From Aromatoleum toluvorans (GTDB lineage: Bacteria; Pseudomonadota; Gammaproteobacteria; Burkholderiales; Rhodocyclaceae): a stretch of DNA of 64,000 nt. Positions 45,375 to 53,306 of the stretch are shown here, piece after piece; position 1 is the stretch's first letter, and every line of letters starts with the position of its first letter. The DNA is taken from assembly GCF_012910905.1 (NCBI RefSeq), contig NZ_WTVN01000014.1, positions 1 to 64,000 of the forward strand. The letters run 5' to 3'. The notes under the pieces were generated by a model. That model was not told where the DNA came from. It made no database searches and saw only the letters and a list, made by a program, of their open reading frames with translations. Made by a program: the position numbers and the translations under genes.

Positions 45375-45402
45375 AAAAAGGACGGCAACCGCTATCGCCG
45401 CC
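45375..45402 (-). terminator. Possible terminator or attenuator between fabG and acpP
   Basis: On the minus strand GGCGGC and GCCGTC (one G-T pair) enclose a 10-nt loop and run into CTTTTT, 6 nt after the fabG stop. A second run of seven T lies further on. It may split fab transcripts so that acpP-fabF is expressed separately. Confidence 0.5.
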
Positions 45403-45407
45403 GGCGA

Positions 45408-46157
45408 TCACGACATGTACATACCACCGTTGACGTGCAGGGTCGTGCCCGTCACGTACGCGGCAGCGGGCGAGGCGAGGAATGCCACCGCCCCGGCGAT
45501 TTCTTCCGGACGGCCAAGGCGTCCGAGCGCGATATTGCCCAGCAGGGCTTCACGCGCGGCTTCAGGCAGCGCGCGGGTCATATCGGTGTCGATGAAGCCG
45601 GGCGCCACGCAATTCACGGTGATGTTGCGGCTGCCCAGCTCGCGCGCCAGCGCGCGGCTCATGCCGGCGACACCGGCCTTCGCCGCCGCGTAGTTCGCCT
45701 GTCCCGGGTTGCCGGCGCTGCCGACGACCGACGTGATGTTGATGATGCGGCCGCCGCGCGCCTTCATCATGCCGCGCATGACGAGCCGCGACATGCGGAA
45801 CACCGCCTTCAGATTGGTGTCGATGACGGCATCCCACTCGTCGTCCTTCATGCGCATGGCGAGGTTGTCACGCGTGATGCCCGCATTGTTCACGAGGATC
45901 CCGACGGCGCCGAAGCGCTTCTCGATGTCGCCGATCGCCGCTTCGCAGGCAGCCACGTCGGTGACATTCAGCGCCAGCCCGACCCCCTTGACGCCGGCCT
46001 CCTGCAGACCCGTTTCGATGTCCGCGGCGCCGGACTCCGAGGTCGCGGTACCGATGACGGTCGCACCGAGGCGCCCCAGTTCGAGGGCCACAGCCCGGCC
46101 GATTCCCCGGGAAGCACCGGTAACGAGGGCCACCTGCCCTTCGAGCGAAAAACTCAT
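45408..46157 (-). CDS. fabG: 3-oxoacyl-[acyl-carrier-protein] reductase
   Basis: NADPH-dependent SDR that reduces beta-ketoacyl-ACP. The 249-aa protein has the cofactor loop TGASRGIG (13-20), NNAG (90-93) and the catalytic Ser143, Tyr156, Lys160 (YAAAK). The ATG at 46157 follows GAGGTG by a good distance; an in-frame GTG three codons earlier overlaps that site and was not used. 5 nt downstream of fabD. Confidence 0.96.
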   Translation of the reverse strand: MSFSLEGQVALVTGASRGIGRAVALELGRLGATVIGTATSESGAADIETGLQEAGVKGVGLALNVTDVAACEAAIGDIEKRFGAVGILVNNAGITRDNLAMRMKDDEWDAVIDTNLKAVFRMSRLVMRGMMKARGGRIINITSVVGSAGNPGQANYAAAKAGVAGMSRALARELGSRNITVNCVAPGFIDTDMTRALPEAAREALLGNIALGRLGRPEEIAGAVAFLASPAAAYVTGTTLHVNGGMYMS

Positions 46158-46162
46158 TGAAA

Positions 46163-47092
46163 TCACCTCAAGGCGGCAATGGATTGTTCGAGACCGGCGG
46201 CATCGTGGATCGATCCGCCCTGGACCTCACCCGCGATCCGCTTGGTCATGCCTGCGAGGACCTTGCCCGGGCCGCACTCGAGGATGTGGCCCATGCCACG
46301 CCGCGCCATTTCCTGAACGAGTTCGATCCAGCGCACCGGCGAGAAGGCCTGACGCACCAGTGCGTCGCGGATCTTTGCCGGGTCGTCGTAGGCTGCGACA
46401 TCGACGTTGTTGAGCACGGCAATCCCGGGCTTGCCGATCGCCACCGACGCGAGACGCTCGGCAAGGCGCTCGGCGGCCGGTTTCATCAGCGCGCAGTGGA
46501 AAGGCGCGCTCACCGGCAGCAGCATCGCGCGCTTGGCGCCACGCGCCTTCGCAGCTTCGATTGCGCGCTCGACCGCCGCCCTGGCGCCGGCGATCACGAT
46601 CTGGCCCGGCGCGTTCAGGTTGGCAGCCTCCACCACTTCGCCCTGTGCGGCCTCGGCGCAGGCCTCCCGAACGGCCTCCACTTCCAGCCCCAGCAACGCG
46701 GCCATGCCGCCTTCGCCGGCCGGCACGGCTTCCTGCATCGCCTGCGCGCGGAAACGCACGAGCGGCACCGCATCGGCAAAGGCCAGCGCCCCCGCGGCGA
46801 CGAGCGCGGAATACTCGCCGAGACTGTGGCCGGCCACCAGCTGCGGCTTCGGGCCGCCTGCGGCGAGCCATGCACGATAGGCGGCGACACCGGCGGTCAG
46901 CATCAGGGGCTGTGTATTGACGGTGAGCGCCAGACGCTCGGCGGGCCCGTCATTGACCATCTGCCAGAGATCCTCGCCGAGCGCGTCCGACGCCTCGGCA
47001 AAGGTGTCGCGGATCTCGGCGCGGTCACCGTAACCTGCCATCATTCCCACGGATTGGGAACCCTGTCCCGGAAACACCAGTGCAAAAGCCAT
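46163..47092 (-). CDS. fabD: Malonyl CoA-acyl carrier protein transacylase
   Basis: Moves malonyl from CoA to AcpP. The 309-aa protein starts [18 protein letters not shown]. It has the nucleophile Ser90 in [10 protein letters not shown] and the catalytic His in SAPFHCALM. 15 nt after fabH and 5 nt before fabG. Confidence 0.96.
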   Translation of the reverse strand: MAFALVFPGQGSQSVGMMAGYGDRAEIRDTFAEASDALGEDLWQMVNDGPAERLALTVNTQPLMLTAGVAAYRAWLAAGGPKPQLVAGHSLGEYSALVAAGALAFADAVPLVRFRAQAMQEAVPAGEGGMAALLGLEVEAVREACAEAAQGEVVEAANLNAPGQIVIAGARAAVERAIEAAKARGAKRAMLLPVSAPFHCALMKPAAERLAERLASVAIGKPGIAVLNNVDVAAYDDPAKIRDALVRQAFSPVRWIELVQEMARRGMGHILECGPGKVLAGMTKRIAGEVQGGSIHDAAGLEQSIAALR

Positions 47093-47107
47093 TGTTCTTG
47101 TCCTGTC

Positions 47108-48073
47108 TCAGAATTGGAGCAGCGCGGCGCCCCAGGTAAAGCCTCCGCCGACGCCTTCGATCACGATTCGCTGCCCCGAACGGATACGCCCGTCACGAAC
47201 GGCCAGATCGAGCGCGAGCGGGATCGAGGCGGCGGACGTGTTGCCGTGGCGGTCGACCGTGGTGATCACCTTGTCCATCGGCACGCCGAGCCGTTTGGCG
47301 GTCGCCTGGATGATGCGGATGTTCGCCTGGTGCGGGATCAGCCAATCCACCTGCCCGGCCTCGACACCAGCCTGCGCCAGCACCTCGTGTGCGACTTCGC
47401 CCAGCACCTTCACGGCGAACTTGAACACGGCCTGACCGTCCATGCGCAGGAACGGATCCCCGATCACCTGCCCCGCGGCGACGGCGCCCGGCACGCAGAG
47501 GATCGGATGATGGCTGCCGTCCGCATGCAGGGAGGTCGACAGGACCCCCGGCGCGTCCGAAGCCTCGAGCACGACAGCTCCAGCACCGTCACCGAACAGC
47601 ACACAGGTACCGCGATCCGACCAATCGAGGATGCGCGAGAACACTTCGGCGCCCACCACCAGGGCGCGCTTGTGGCTGCCGGAGCGGATGAACTTCTCCG
47701 CGATCGTCAAGCCGTAAACAAAACCGGTGCACACGGCCTGCACGTCGAACGCAGCGGCACCATTGCGAATGCCGAGCTTTGACTGAAGCAGCGTCGCGGT
47801 GCTCGGGAAGATGCAGTCGGGCGTGGACGTCGCAACAATGAGAAGATCAATGTCTTCCGGCTGGAGTCCGGCAGCCTCGATGGCGCGACGGCTCGCTTCG
47901 CAGGCGAGATCGCTCGAAGTGACCTCCGGAGCGGCCAGATGGCGCATGCGGATGCCTGTACGCTCGACAATCCACTGGTCCGACGTATCGATGCCACGCG
48001 CCACCAGATCGTCGTTGCTGACCGGATCGCCCGGCAGGAAGCTTCCGGTGCCGGCGATTCGTGCATAGATCAT
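47108..48073 (-). CDS. fabH: 3-oxoacyl-[acyl-carrier-protein] synthase III
   Basis: Initiates fatty-acid synthesis by condensing acetyl-CoA with malonyl-ACP. The 321-aa protein has the triad Cys115 ([12 protein letters not shown]), His ([10 protein letters not shown]) and Asn ([10 protein letters not shown]). Start [15 protein letters not shown]. It overlaps the plsX stop by 4 nt. Confidence 0.96.
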   Translation of the reverse strand: MIYARIAGTGSFLPGDPVSNDDLVARGIDTSDQWIVERTGIRMRHLAAPEVTSSDLACEASRRAIEAAGLQPEDIDLLIVATSTPDCIFPSTATLLQSKLGIRNGAAAFDVQAVCTGFVYGLTIAEKFIRSGSHKRALVVGAEVFSRILDWSDRGTCVLFGDGAGAVVLEASDAPGVLSTSLHADGSHHPILCVPGAVAAGQVIGDPFLRMDGQAVFKFAVKVLGEVAHEVLAQAGVEAGQVDWLIPHQANIRIIQATAKRLGVPMDKVITTVDRHGNTSAASIPLALDLAVRDGRIRSGQRIVIEGVGGGFTWGAALLQF

Positions 48074-49083
48074 GCTGCTCTCCCCATTGCCACCATGCGC
48101 TCGCTGATGCGCTCAACCAGACGGTTGGATGCAGCCTCGGCAGCCCGGTGAATGGCCTGCTCGAACGCATAGACGTCGGCAGAGCCATGACTCTTGACCA
48201 CCACGCCGCGCAGACCGACGAGGGCGGCGCCGTTGTAGCGACGGTGATCGACGCGATTCTTGAAGCGCTTGAGCGCAGGCATCGCAACGACCGCCATTGC
48301 CTTCGTCAGCAGGTTCCGGCTGAATTCTTCCTTGAGGAACGCTGCGAGCATCTGCGCGAGCCCTTCGGATGTCTTCAGGGCCACATTGCCGACAAAGCCG
48401 TCGCACACGACGACATCGGTGGTTCCCTTGTAGATGTCGTCCCCTTCCACATTGCCGTAGAAGTTCAGCCCACTCGTGCGAAGCAGTTCGCCCGCGCGCT
48501 TGACGACATCGTTACCCTTGATCGCCTCTTCGCCGATGTTGAGCAGGCCGACGGACGGACGGTCCATGTGCTCGACCGCCGACACCAGCATCGCCCCCAT
48601 GATACCGAACTGAAGCAGGTGCTCGGGCTCGCAATCGACGTTGGCACCGAGATCGAGGACGTACACCTGCCCCTTGCGCGTCGGCAGGATCGTGGCAATC
48701 GCAGGCCGATCGATACCGTCGAGCGTCTTGAGGACAAAACGCGAGATCGCCATCAGGGCGCCGGTGTTTCCTGCAGAGACTGCCGCCTGGGCCTTGCCGG
48801 CCTTGACGAGGTCCACCGCCACACGCATCGACGAATCCTTCTTCGTGCGCATGGCGATTGCGGGAGGGTCGTCCATCTCGACGACCTCGGACGCCACCTG
48901 GGCGGACAGGCGATCGCCGAAACCATTGCCGATCGCGGCGACAGCCTGTTCGAGCGCGTCCGGGCGCCCGACCAGAATCACCTTCGCCGCGGGATGGTTA
49001 CGCAGAAAGGCCTGCGCAGCCGGCACCGTCACGGACGGGCCATGATCGCCACCCATGCAATCTATCGCAACGGTGACACCCAT
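48070..49083 (-). CDS. plsX: Phosphate acyltransferase PlsX
   Basis: Converts acyl-ACP to acyl-phosphate, feeding phospholipid synthesis through PlsY. The 337-aa protein begins [22 protein letters not shown]. It carries [33 protein letters not shown] and [15 protein letters not shown], all family marks. The ATG at 49083 fits these; the ribosome-binding site is weak. It follows rpmF after 86 nt and overlaps fabH by 4 nt, the classic rpmF-plsX-fabH order. Confidence 0.95.
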   Translation of the reverse strand: MGVTVAIDCMGGDHGPSVTVPAAQAFLRNHPAAKVILVGRPDALEQAVAAIGNGFGDRLSAQVASEVVEMDDPPAIAMRTKKDSSMRVAVDLVKAGKAQAAVSAGNTGALMAISRFVLKTLDGIDRPAIATILPTRKGQVYVLDLGANVDCEPEHLLQFGIMGAMLVSAVEHMDRPSVGLLNIGEEAIKGNDVVKRAGELLRTSGLNFYGNVEGDDIYKGTTDVVVCDGFVGNVALKTSEGLAQMLAAFLKEEFSRNLLTKAMAVVAMPALKRFKNRVDHRRYNGAALVGLRGVVVKSHGSADVYAFEQAIHRAAEAASNRLVERISERMVAMGRAA

Positions 49084-49169
49084 CGTGTTTTCGTGCAATT
49101 CGAACAGGGAATCGGGATGAAAAAACGGCGCAGGCGCCCGAAGCGCTGCGCCGCCTTGAGGGACCGGAC

Positions 49170-49349
49170 TTATTCGCCCTTGGTCTTGACGACTTTCTTG
49201 CCGCGATACACACCGCTCGGGCTGATGTGATGACGCAGATGAACTTCGCCGGTGGTCGCTTCGACCGCGAGCGGGGGGTTGGTCAGGAAGTCGTGGGCAC
49301 GATGCATGCCACGCTTGGAGGGGGATTTTTTGTTCTGCTGAACGGCCAT
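49170..49349 (-). CDS. rpmF: 50S ribosomal protein L32
   Basis: A 59-aa basic ribosomal protein beginning [20 protein letters not shown], followed by the conserved [16 protein letters not shown] near the C terminus. It has no cysteine, so it is the zinc-free type of L32. AGGAG lies 7 nt before the ATG. It sits between yceD (27 nt) and plsX, so ribosome and lipid synthesis genes share a transcript. Confidence 0.96.
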   Translation of the reverse strand: MAVQQNKKSPSKRGMHRAHDFLTNPPLAVEATTGEVHLRHHISPSGVYRGKKVVKTKGE

Positions 49350-49376
49350 GAAAAACTCCTAGTACAAATATCGCGC

Positions 49377-49880
49377 CTATTCCGCGCTGTCAGTCTTGCG
49401 TAACTTCTCAAGCGACGCGAACGGCGATTCCTTTACGGCGCCACCATCCGGGCGGGGCGCCTCACACTCTTCATGCCGAGGCGCGATTGGCACCGCCAGC
49501 ACGATCTCATCCTCTACCAACGCCCTCACATCCATGTCGGGCGTCGCTTCAATCGCATCGAACTCGTCTTCTTCCAGCTCGTCTTCCGGGATCGGCTGAC
49601 CGGGCCTCACCAGCTCGAACAACACATCCACCCCGAGAGGCCACGCCATCGAACTAAGGCAACGCTGGCAGCGCACGCGCAACTCGCCGGTAATGGCGAG
49701 CCGCATGCGAGGCTTGCGATCGATGCCCATCTCGCCGGCCAGACTGAACTGCACCTCGCCGGACTTGTCCAGCAGCACGTCGGCCAAGCGCGACAATTCA
49801 GCCAGCGGAATGGCACCGGTCAGGCTGCGGCCTTCGGCTGCGAACTTGAACGGATCCGGAATAACGCTTCGTTGCGGCAT
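49377..49880 (-). CDS. yceD: YceD family protein (DUF177)
   Basis: A 167-aa conserved protein that in plants and bacteria is linked to 23S rRNA accumulation. It shows [24 protein letters not shown] near the N terminus and the central [15 protein letters not shown] with the CxxC pair, and it has an acidic tail. It is always next to rpmF, as here. The first possible ATG (49880) lies only about 10 nt after a strong -10 box, so the transcript would begin at or within a few bases of the start codon. Confidence 0.9.
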   Translation of the reverse strand: MPQRSVIPDPFKFAAEGRSLTGAIPLAELSRLADVLLDKSGEVQFSLAGEMGIDRKPRMRLAITGELRVRCQRCLSSMAWPLGVDVLFELVRPGQPIPEDELEEDEFDAIEATPDMDVRALVEDEIVLAVPIAPRHEECEAPRPDGGAVKESPFASLEKLRKTDSAE

Positions 49881-49889
49881 AAGGGGCGC

Positions 49890-49918
49890 ATGATATTATT
49901 TTCGGCTTCCCCTGTCAA
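49890..49918 (-). promoter_or_regulatory. Strong sigma-70 promoter of the yceD-rpmF-plsX-fab operon
   Basis: On the minus strand: TTGACA (49918-49913), 17-nt spacer, TATCAT (49895-49890). The -35 is perfect consensus and the -10 differs at two positions. Start of transcription would fall near 49882-49884, about 2-4 nt before the yceD ATG. Confidence 0.85.
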
Positions 49919-50015
49919 AAGCACCGACACTCCTGTTTTCAAGGGCTTGCGCTGCCGGCCGGACTGCGCTGCGGCGGAATGGACCGGCCGTTGCGCCAAC
50001 AACCTCTTATCGACC

Positions 50016-50591
50016 ATGAAACTCGTACTCGCCTCGACTTCCGCCTATCGCCGCATGCTGCTCGAACGCTTCCAGACGCCGTTCGAAACCGCAAGCCCCC
50101 AGGTGGACGAAACCCCGCTGCCCGGCGAAACGCCGCCCGCCACCGCTGACCGCCTCTCGATCGAAAAGGCACGCGCCGTCGCCCGCAATTACACCGACGC
50201 GCTCGTGATCGGCAGCGACCAGGTCGCTCACATCGGCGCAGAGATTTTCGGCAAACCCGGCACCATCGAGCGGGCGATCGACCAGCTGCGCCGCATGAGC
50301 GGCCAGGCGGTGACCTTCCACACGGCACTCGCCGTGGTCAACACGCGCACCGGGCAGGTACGCAGCGAGAGCGTCCCGACCTTTGTCCGCTTCCGCGAGC
50401 TCGGCGACGAGGAGATCCGGCGCTATGTCGACAAGGAGCGCCCTCTCGACTGTGCCGGAAGTGCCAAATCGGAAGGGCTCGGCATCACGCTGCTCGAGTC
50501 GCTGTCCGGCGACGACCCGACCGCCCTCATCGGCCTTCCGCTCATCGCCCTGTCGCGCCTCCTGCGCGCGGAAGGCCTGCAGCTCCCATGA
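50016..50591 (+). CDS. Maf-family nucleotide pyrophosphatase (YceF-like)
   Basis: House-cleaning pyrophosphatase that hydrolyses modified NTPs, in the YceF subgroup known to prefer m7GTP. The 191-aa protein begins KLVLASTSAYRRMLLERF. It has VDETPLPGETP, GSDQVAHIGAEIFGKPG, and ends with AGSAKSEGLGITLLESLSGDDPTALIGLPL. The subgroup call is based on the yceD-linked position and the SEGLGI segment. It is divergent from yceD (135 nt) and overlaps the next gene by 4 nt. Confidence 0.88.
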   Translation: MKLVLASTSAYRRMLLERFQTPFETASPQVDETPLPGETPPATADRLSIEKARAVARNYTDALVIGSDQVAHIGAEIFGKPGTIERAIDQLRRMSGQAVTFHTALAVVNTRTGQVRSESVPTFVRFRELGDEEIRRYVDKERPLDCAGSAKSEGLGITLLESLSGDDPTALIGLPLIALSRLLRAEGLQLP

Positions 50592-51307
50592 GTACGCACC
50601 GCGGCTCGCTTTTCCTCGTTCCGGTAAGCCTGGGCGACACCACCTGCGAGCACATCCTCCCGCGCGATGTGGTGCAGATCGCGCGCGGGATCCGCCACTT
50701 CGTCGTCGAGAACGCCAAGACCGCGCGCGCCGAGCTGAAGCGCCTCGGACACCCCGACCCGTTGCGCGAGCTCGACATCCAGCCGCTACCCGAGAAGGAC
50801 GATGCTGCGTCGCTCGACGCCCTGCTTGCGCCGGCCTTCGCGGGACAGGACATCGGCCTGATGTCGGAAGCGGGGTGCCCCGCGGTCGCGGATCCAGGCG
50901 CGCGACTGGTCGCACGGGCGCACGCACGGGGCATTTCGGTGCGTCCGCTGGTCGGACCGTCGTCGATTCTCCTCGCCCTGATGGCGTCCGGCCTGAACGG
51001 CCAGAGCTTCGCGTTCAACGGCTACCTGCCCGTTTCGGAGCCGGAACGCGACAGCCGCATCCGGCAGCTCGAGGACGAATCGCGCCGTCAGCAACGAACG
51101 CAGATCTTCATCGAAACCCCCTACCGCAACGACCGGATGTTCGACGCGCTGCTGGCGATCTGCCGACCGACGACGCGCCTCTGCGTCGCGCGGGAGCTGA
51201 CGACGGCCAACGAATGGATCGGCAGCGCGAGCATTGCCGACTGGCGCAAGGAGCCAAAGCCCGAACTCGCGAAACGGCCGGCCCTGTTCCTGGTCCTGGC
51301 GGACTGA
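50588..51307 (+). CDS. SAM-dependent methyltransferase, tetrapyrrole methylase/RsmI-like
   Basis: A 239-aa member of the family that includes RsmI, which 2'-O-methylates C1402 of 16S rRNA. It has LFLVPVSLGD in place of the usual LYVVATPIGN. IGLMSEAGCPAVADPGARLV (RsmI: ISDAGTPLISDPG), VRPLVGPSSILLALMASGL, and FIETPYRNDRMFDALL also appear. It is shorter than true RsmI and diverges in the N-terminal loop, so it is probably a paralogue whose target may differ. Coupled to maf by a 4-nt overlap. Confidence 0.8.
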   Translation: MSTHRGSLFLVPVSLGDTTCEHILPRDVVQIARGIRHFVVENAKTARAELKRLGHPDPLRELDIQPLPEKDDAASLDALLAPAFAGQDIGLMSEAGCPAVADPGARLVARAHARGISVRPLVGPSSILLALMASGLNGQSFAFNGYLPVSEPERDSRIRQLEDESRRQQRTQIFIETPYRNDRMFDALLAICRPTTRLCVARELTTANEWIGSASIADWRKEPKPELAKRPALFLVLAD

Positions 51308-51316
51308 CCTGCGCTT

Positions 51317-51973
51317 TCAGACGTTCTCGCGGAGCCACAGCGCCAGCTCCGCTGGCGAGTCGATCAGACCGACCACTTCCTCGCCCTCCAGAACCGATCT
51401 CGGATGAGCGCCGAAGGCCACGCCGAGCCCTGCGACCCCCGCATTCCTCGCCATCTGCAGATCGTGGGTGGTGTCGCCGATCATCAGCGTGCGTTCCTTC
51501 ACGACACCAAGCTCGTCCATGATCTCCTCGAGCATCGCCGGGTGCGGCTTGGAGAAGCACTCGTCCGCACAGCGCGTACTGTCGAAGAACGGCCGGAGTC
51601 CGCTGCGCTCGAGCGCGCGATCGAGCCCGAGCCGGCTCTTCCCCGTCGCCACCGCCAGCATGCGACCGGCAGCGGCGAGTTCCTCGATCATTTCGTATGC
51701 TCCGGGGAACAGGGACAGATCGTGATCCCGTGACAGGTAGTGATAGCGGTAGCGCTCTGCCATCCTGGGGTAATCGGCCTCGGGCAGTTCGGGCACCGCA
51801 TGGCGCAACGCATCGACGAGACCGAGCCCGATGACATGCCGTGCGCGCGCCTCGGACGGCTCGGGAAGATTCAGGTCGCGCGATGCGGCGATGATGGCAT
51901 GCACGATCGCGGCAGCCGAATCCATCAGGGTGCCGTCCCAGTCGAAAACAATGAGGTCGTAGCGATTAGCCAT
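51317..51973 (-). CDS. HAD-family hydrolase, phosphoglycolate phosphatase-like
   Basis: A 218-aa haloacid dehalogenase phosphatase with motif I FDWDGTLMDS (Asp11 nucleophile, Asp13 acid/base), a helical cap (about 20-85), motif II VATGKS, motif III Lys (SKPHPAML) and motif IV MIGDTTHDLQMA. Substrate is unknown; Gph-like phosphatases of this kind are commonly found after rluC in Proteobacteria, as here. The start at 51973 overlaps the rluC end by 8 nt. Confidence 0.88.
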   Translation of the reverse strand: MANRYDLIVFDWDGTLMDSAAAIVHAIIAASRDLNLPEPSEARARHVIGLGLVDALRHAVPELPEADYPRMAERYRYHYLSRDHDLSLFPGAYEMIEELAAAGRMLAVATGKSRLGLDRALERSGLRPFFDSTRCADECFSKPHPAMLEEIMDELGVVKERTLMIGDTTHDLQMARNAGVAGLGVAFGAHPRSVLEGEEVVGLIDSPAELALWLRENV

Positions 51974-52925
51974 TCTTGCCTGACTCGGTTGCGTCCAGAT
52001 GATCGACGAAGTTCTGCAGTTCATCGGGCAGAGGCGACTGCAATTCGATCGTCTCGCCCGTCAGCGGGTGCTTGAAGGAAAGATGGGCGGCGTGCAGGAA
52101 CATCCGCTTCAATCCTTCCTGCTCCAGCGCCTTGTTGCGCGGAAAATCGCCGTACTTGTCATCACCGCACAGCGGGAAACCTAGGTGGGCGAGGTGCACA
52201 CGGATCTGATGGGTGCGACCGGTCTTGAGTTCCACCTCGAGAAGACTGAAACGCGGCCAGCGCCTGACGAGCCGCACGATGCTGTGCGCGGGCTTGCCCT
52301 CGCCACTCACACGCACGCGGCGCTCGCCTTCGGCCGTCAGGTACTTGAACAGCGGCTCCTTCACGTGCTGCAACGGGTTGGCCCAGCGCCCCGGCACCAG
52401 CGTGAGGTAGCGCTTTTCCACGCGCCCCTCGCGCATCATGTCGTGCAGCGCGGTCAGCGCCGAGCGCTTCTTCGCGATGATCAGCAGCCCCGAGGTTTCG
52501 CGATCGATGCGATGCGCGAGTTCGAGCATGCGCGCTTCCGGCCGCTGGCTGCGCAACTGCTCGATGACACCGAAGCTCACGCCACTCCCCCCGTGCACCG
52601 CCTTGCCGGAGGGCTTGTCGATGACGATGAGGGCATCATCCTCATACACCACGGGCAGGGGCTTGCCGGCAGGCACCGCCGCCGGCGCGTTCGATTCCGC
52701 GACACGAACGGGAGGAATCCGCACCTCGTCGCCCAGCGCGAGACGGTAGGTCGGACCGACCCGCCCGCCATTCACGCGCACTTCGCCGCTGCGCAGGATC
52801 CGATAGACGTGGCTCTTCGGCACCCCCTTGCACACGCGCATGAGGTAGTTGTCTATCCGCTGCCCTGCCACCGAATCGTCCACGCGCTCACGTCGCACCG
52901 TGGCCGCTTTGCCTTGTGCCATCAT
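51966..52925 (-). CDS. rluC: 23S rRNA pseudouridine synthase RluC
   Basis: Isomerises uridines 955, 2504 and 2580 (E. coli numbering) in 23S rRNA. The 319-aa protein has an N-terminal S4 domain (AGQRIDNYLMRVCKGVPKSH, RILRSGEVRVNGGRV). The RluA-type catalytic motif HRIDRETSGLLIIAKK, with the essential Asp, and LKTGRTHQIRVHLAHLGFPL follow. It is transcribed away from rne, as in E. coli. Two adjacent ATG codons (52925, 52922) are possible starts. An AT-rich TATATT lies just upstream but has no good -35. Confidence 0.94.
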   Translation of the reverse strand: MMAQGKAATVRRERVDDSVAGQRIDNYLMRVCKGVPKSHVYRILRSGEVRVNGGRVGPTYRLALGDEVRIPPVRVAESNAPAAVPAGKPLPVVYEDDALIVIDKPSGKAVHGGSGVSFGVIEQLRSQRPEARMLELAHRIDRETSGLLIIAKKRSALTALHDMMREGRVEKRYLTLVPGRWANPLQHVKEPLFKYLTAEGERRVRVSGEGKPAHSIVRLVRRWPRFSLLEVELKTGRTHQIRVHLAHLGFPLCGDDKYGDFPRNKALEQEGLKRMFLHAAHLSFKHPLTGETIELQSPLPDELQNFVDHLDATESGKNG

Positions 52926-53306
52926 CCTGAAATATACTTGCCGCCGGTCAGTCCCGGTCTGGTCGACGCCCCTCGCGCACCGATGCGGAGGAAAGCGCCC
53001 GACAGAGAGCCCCAGAAGAGCTCCCGGACAACCAAAACGTGCGTCGTTGCCGAAAAAGGCATCGATGGTAACGCAATCGACAATCTTCGATCCATTGGAT
53101 TGAACAAAGACGCGTAACGCACCACCGCAGGATCAAGCGCTCCGGCCACGAAGGCGGGAGCGCGCGAAATTCGACCAGCCGACCCATCACAGCCTTTACC
53201 GACCGGAAAAAAGTAGAACAAACCTACCCGCTCCTGATCACGTAACAAGCGCGATGGTGCGCGCCGTTCGTCCTGCCCGTGGGTTTCGCGCGGGGGAACG
53301 AAATCA
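52926..53306 (+). promoter_or_regulatory. Intergenic region between divergent rluC and rne; probable long rne leader
   Basis: 381 nt with no gene I can support. It must hold the promoters for both rluC and rne. In E. coli the same position carries a leader of about 360 nt through which RNase E controls its own mRNA. Visible here is a stem GCGCTCC/GGAGCGC around 53135-53160. A TTGAAC near 53098 has no clear -10. Similarity to the E. coli leader is by position and length only. Confidence 0.45.

Noticed and set aside
52931-52936. TATATT as the -10 box of rluC
   Set aside because: No acceptable -35 at 16-18 nt, and it would make rluC leaderless; evidence too thin.
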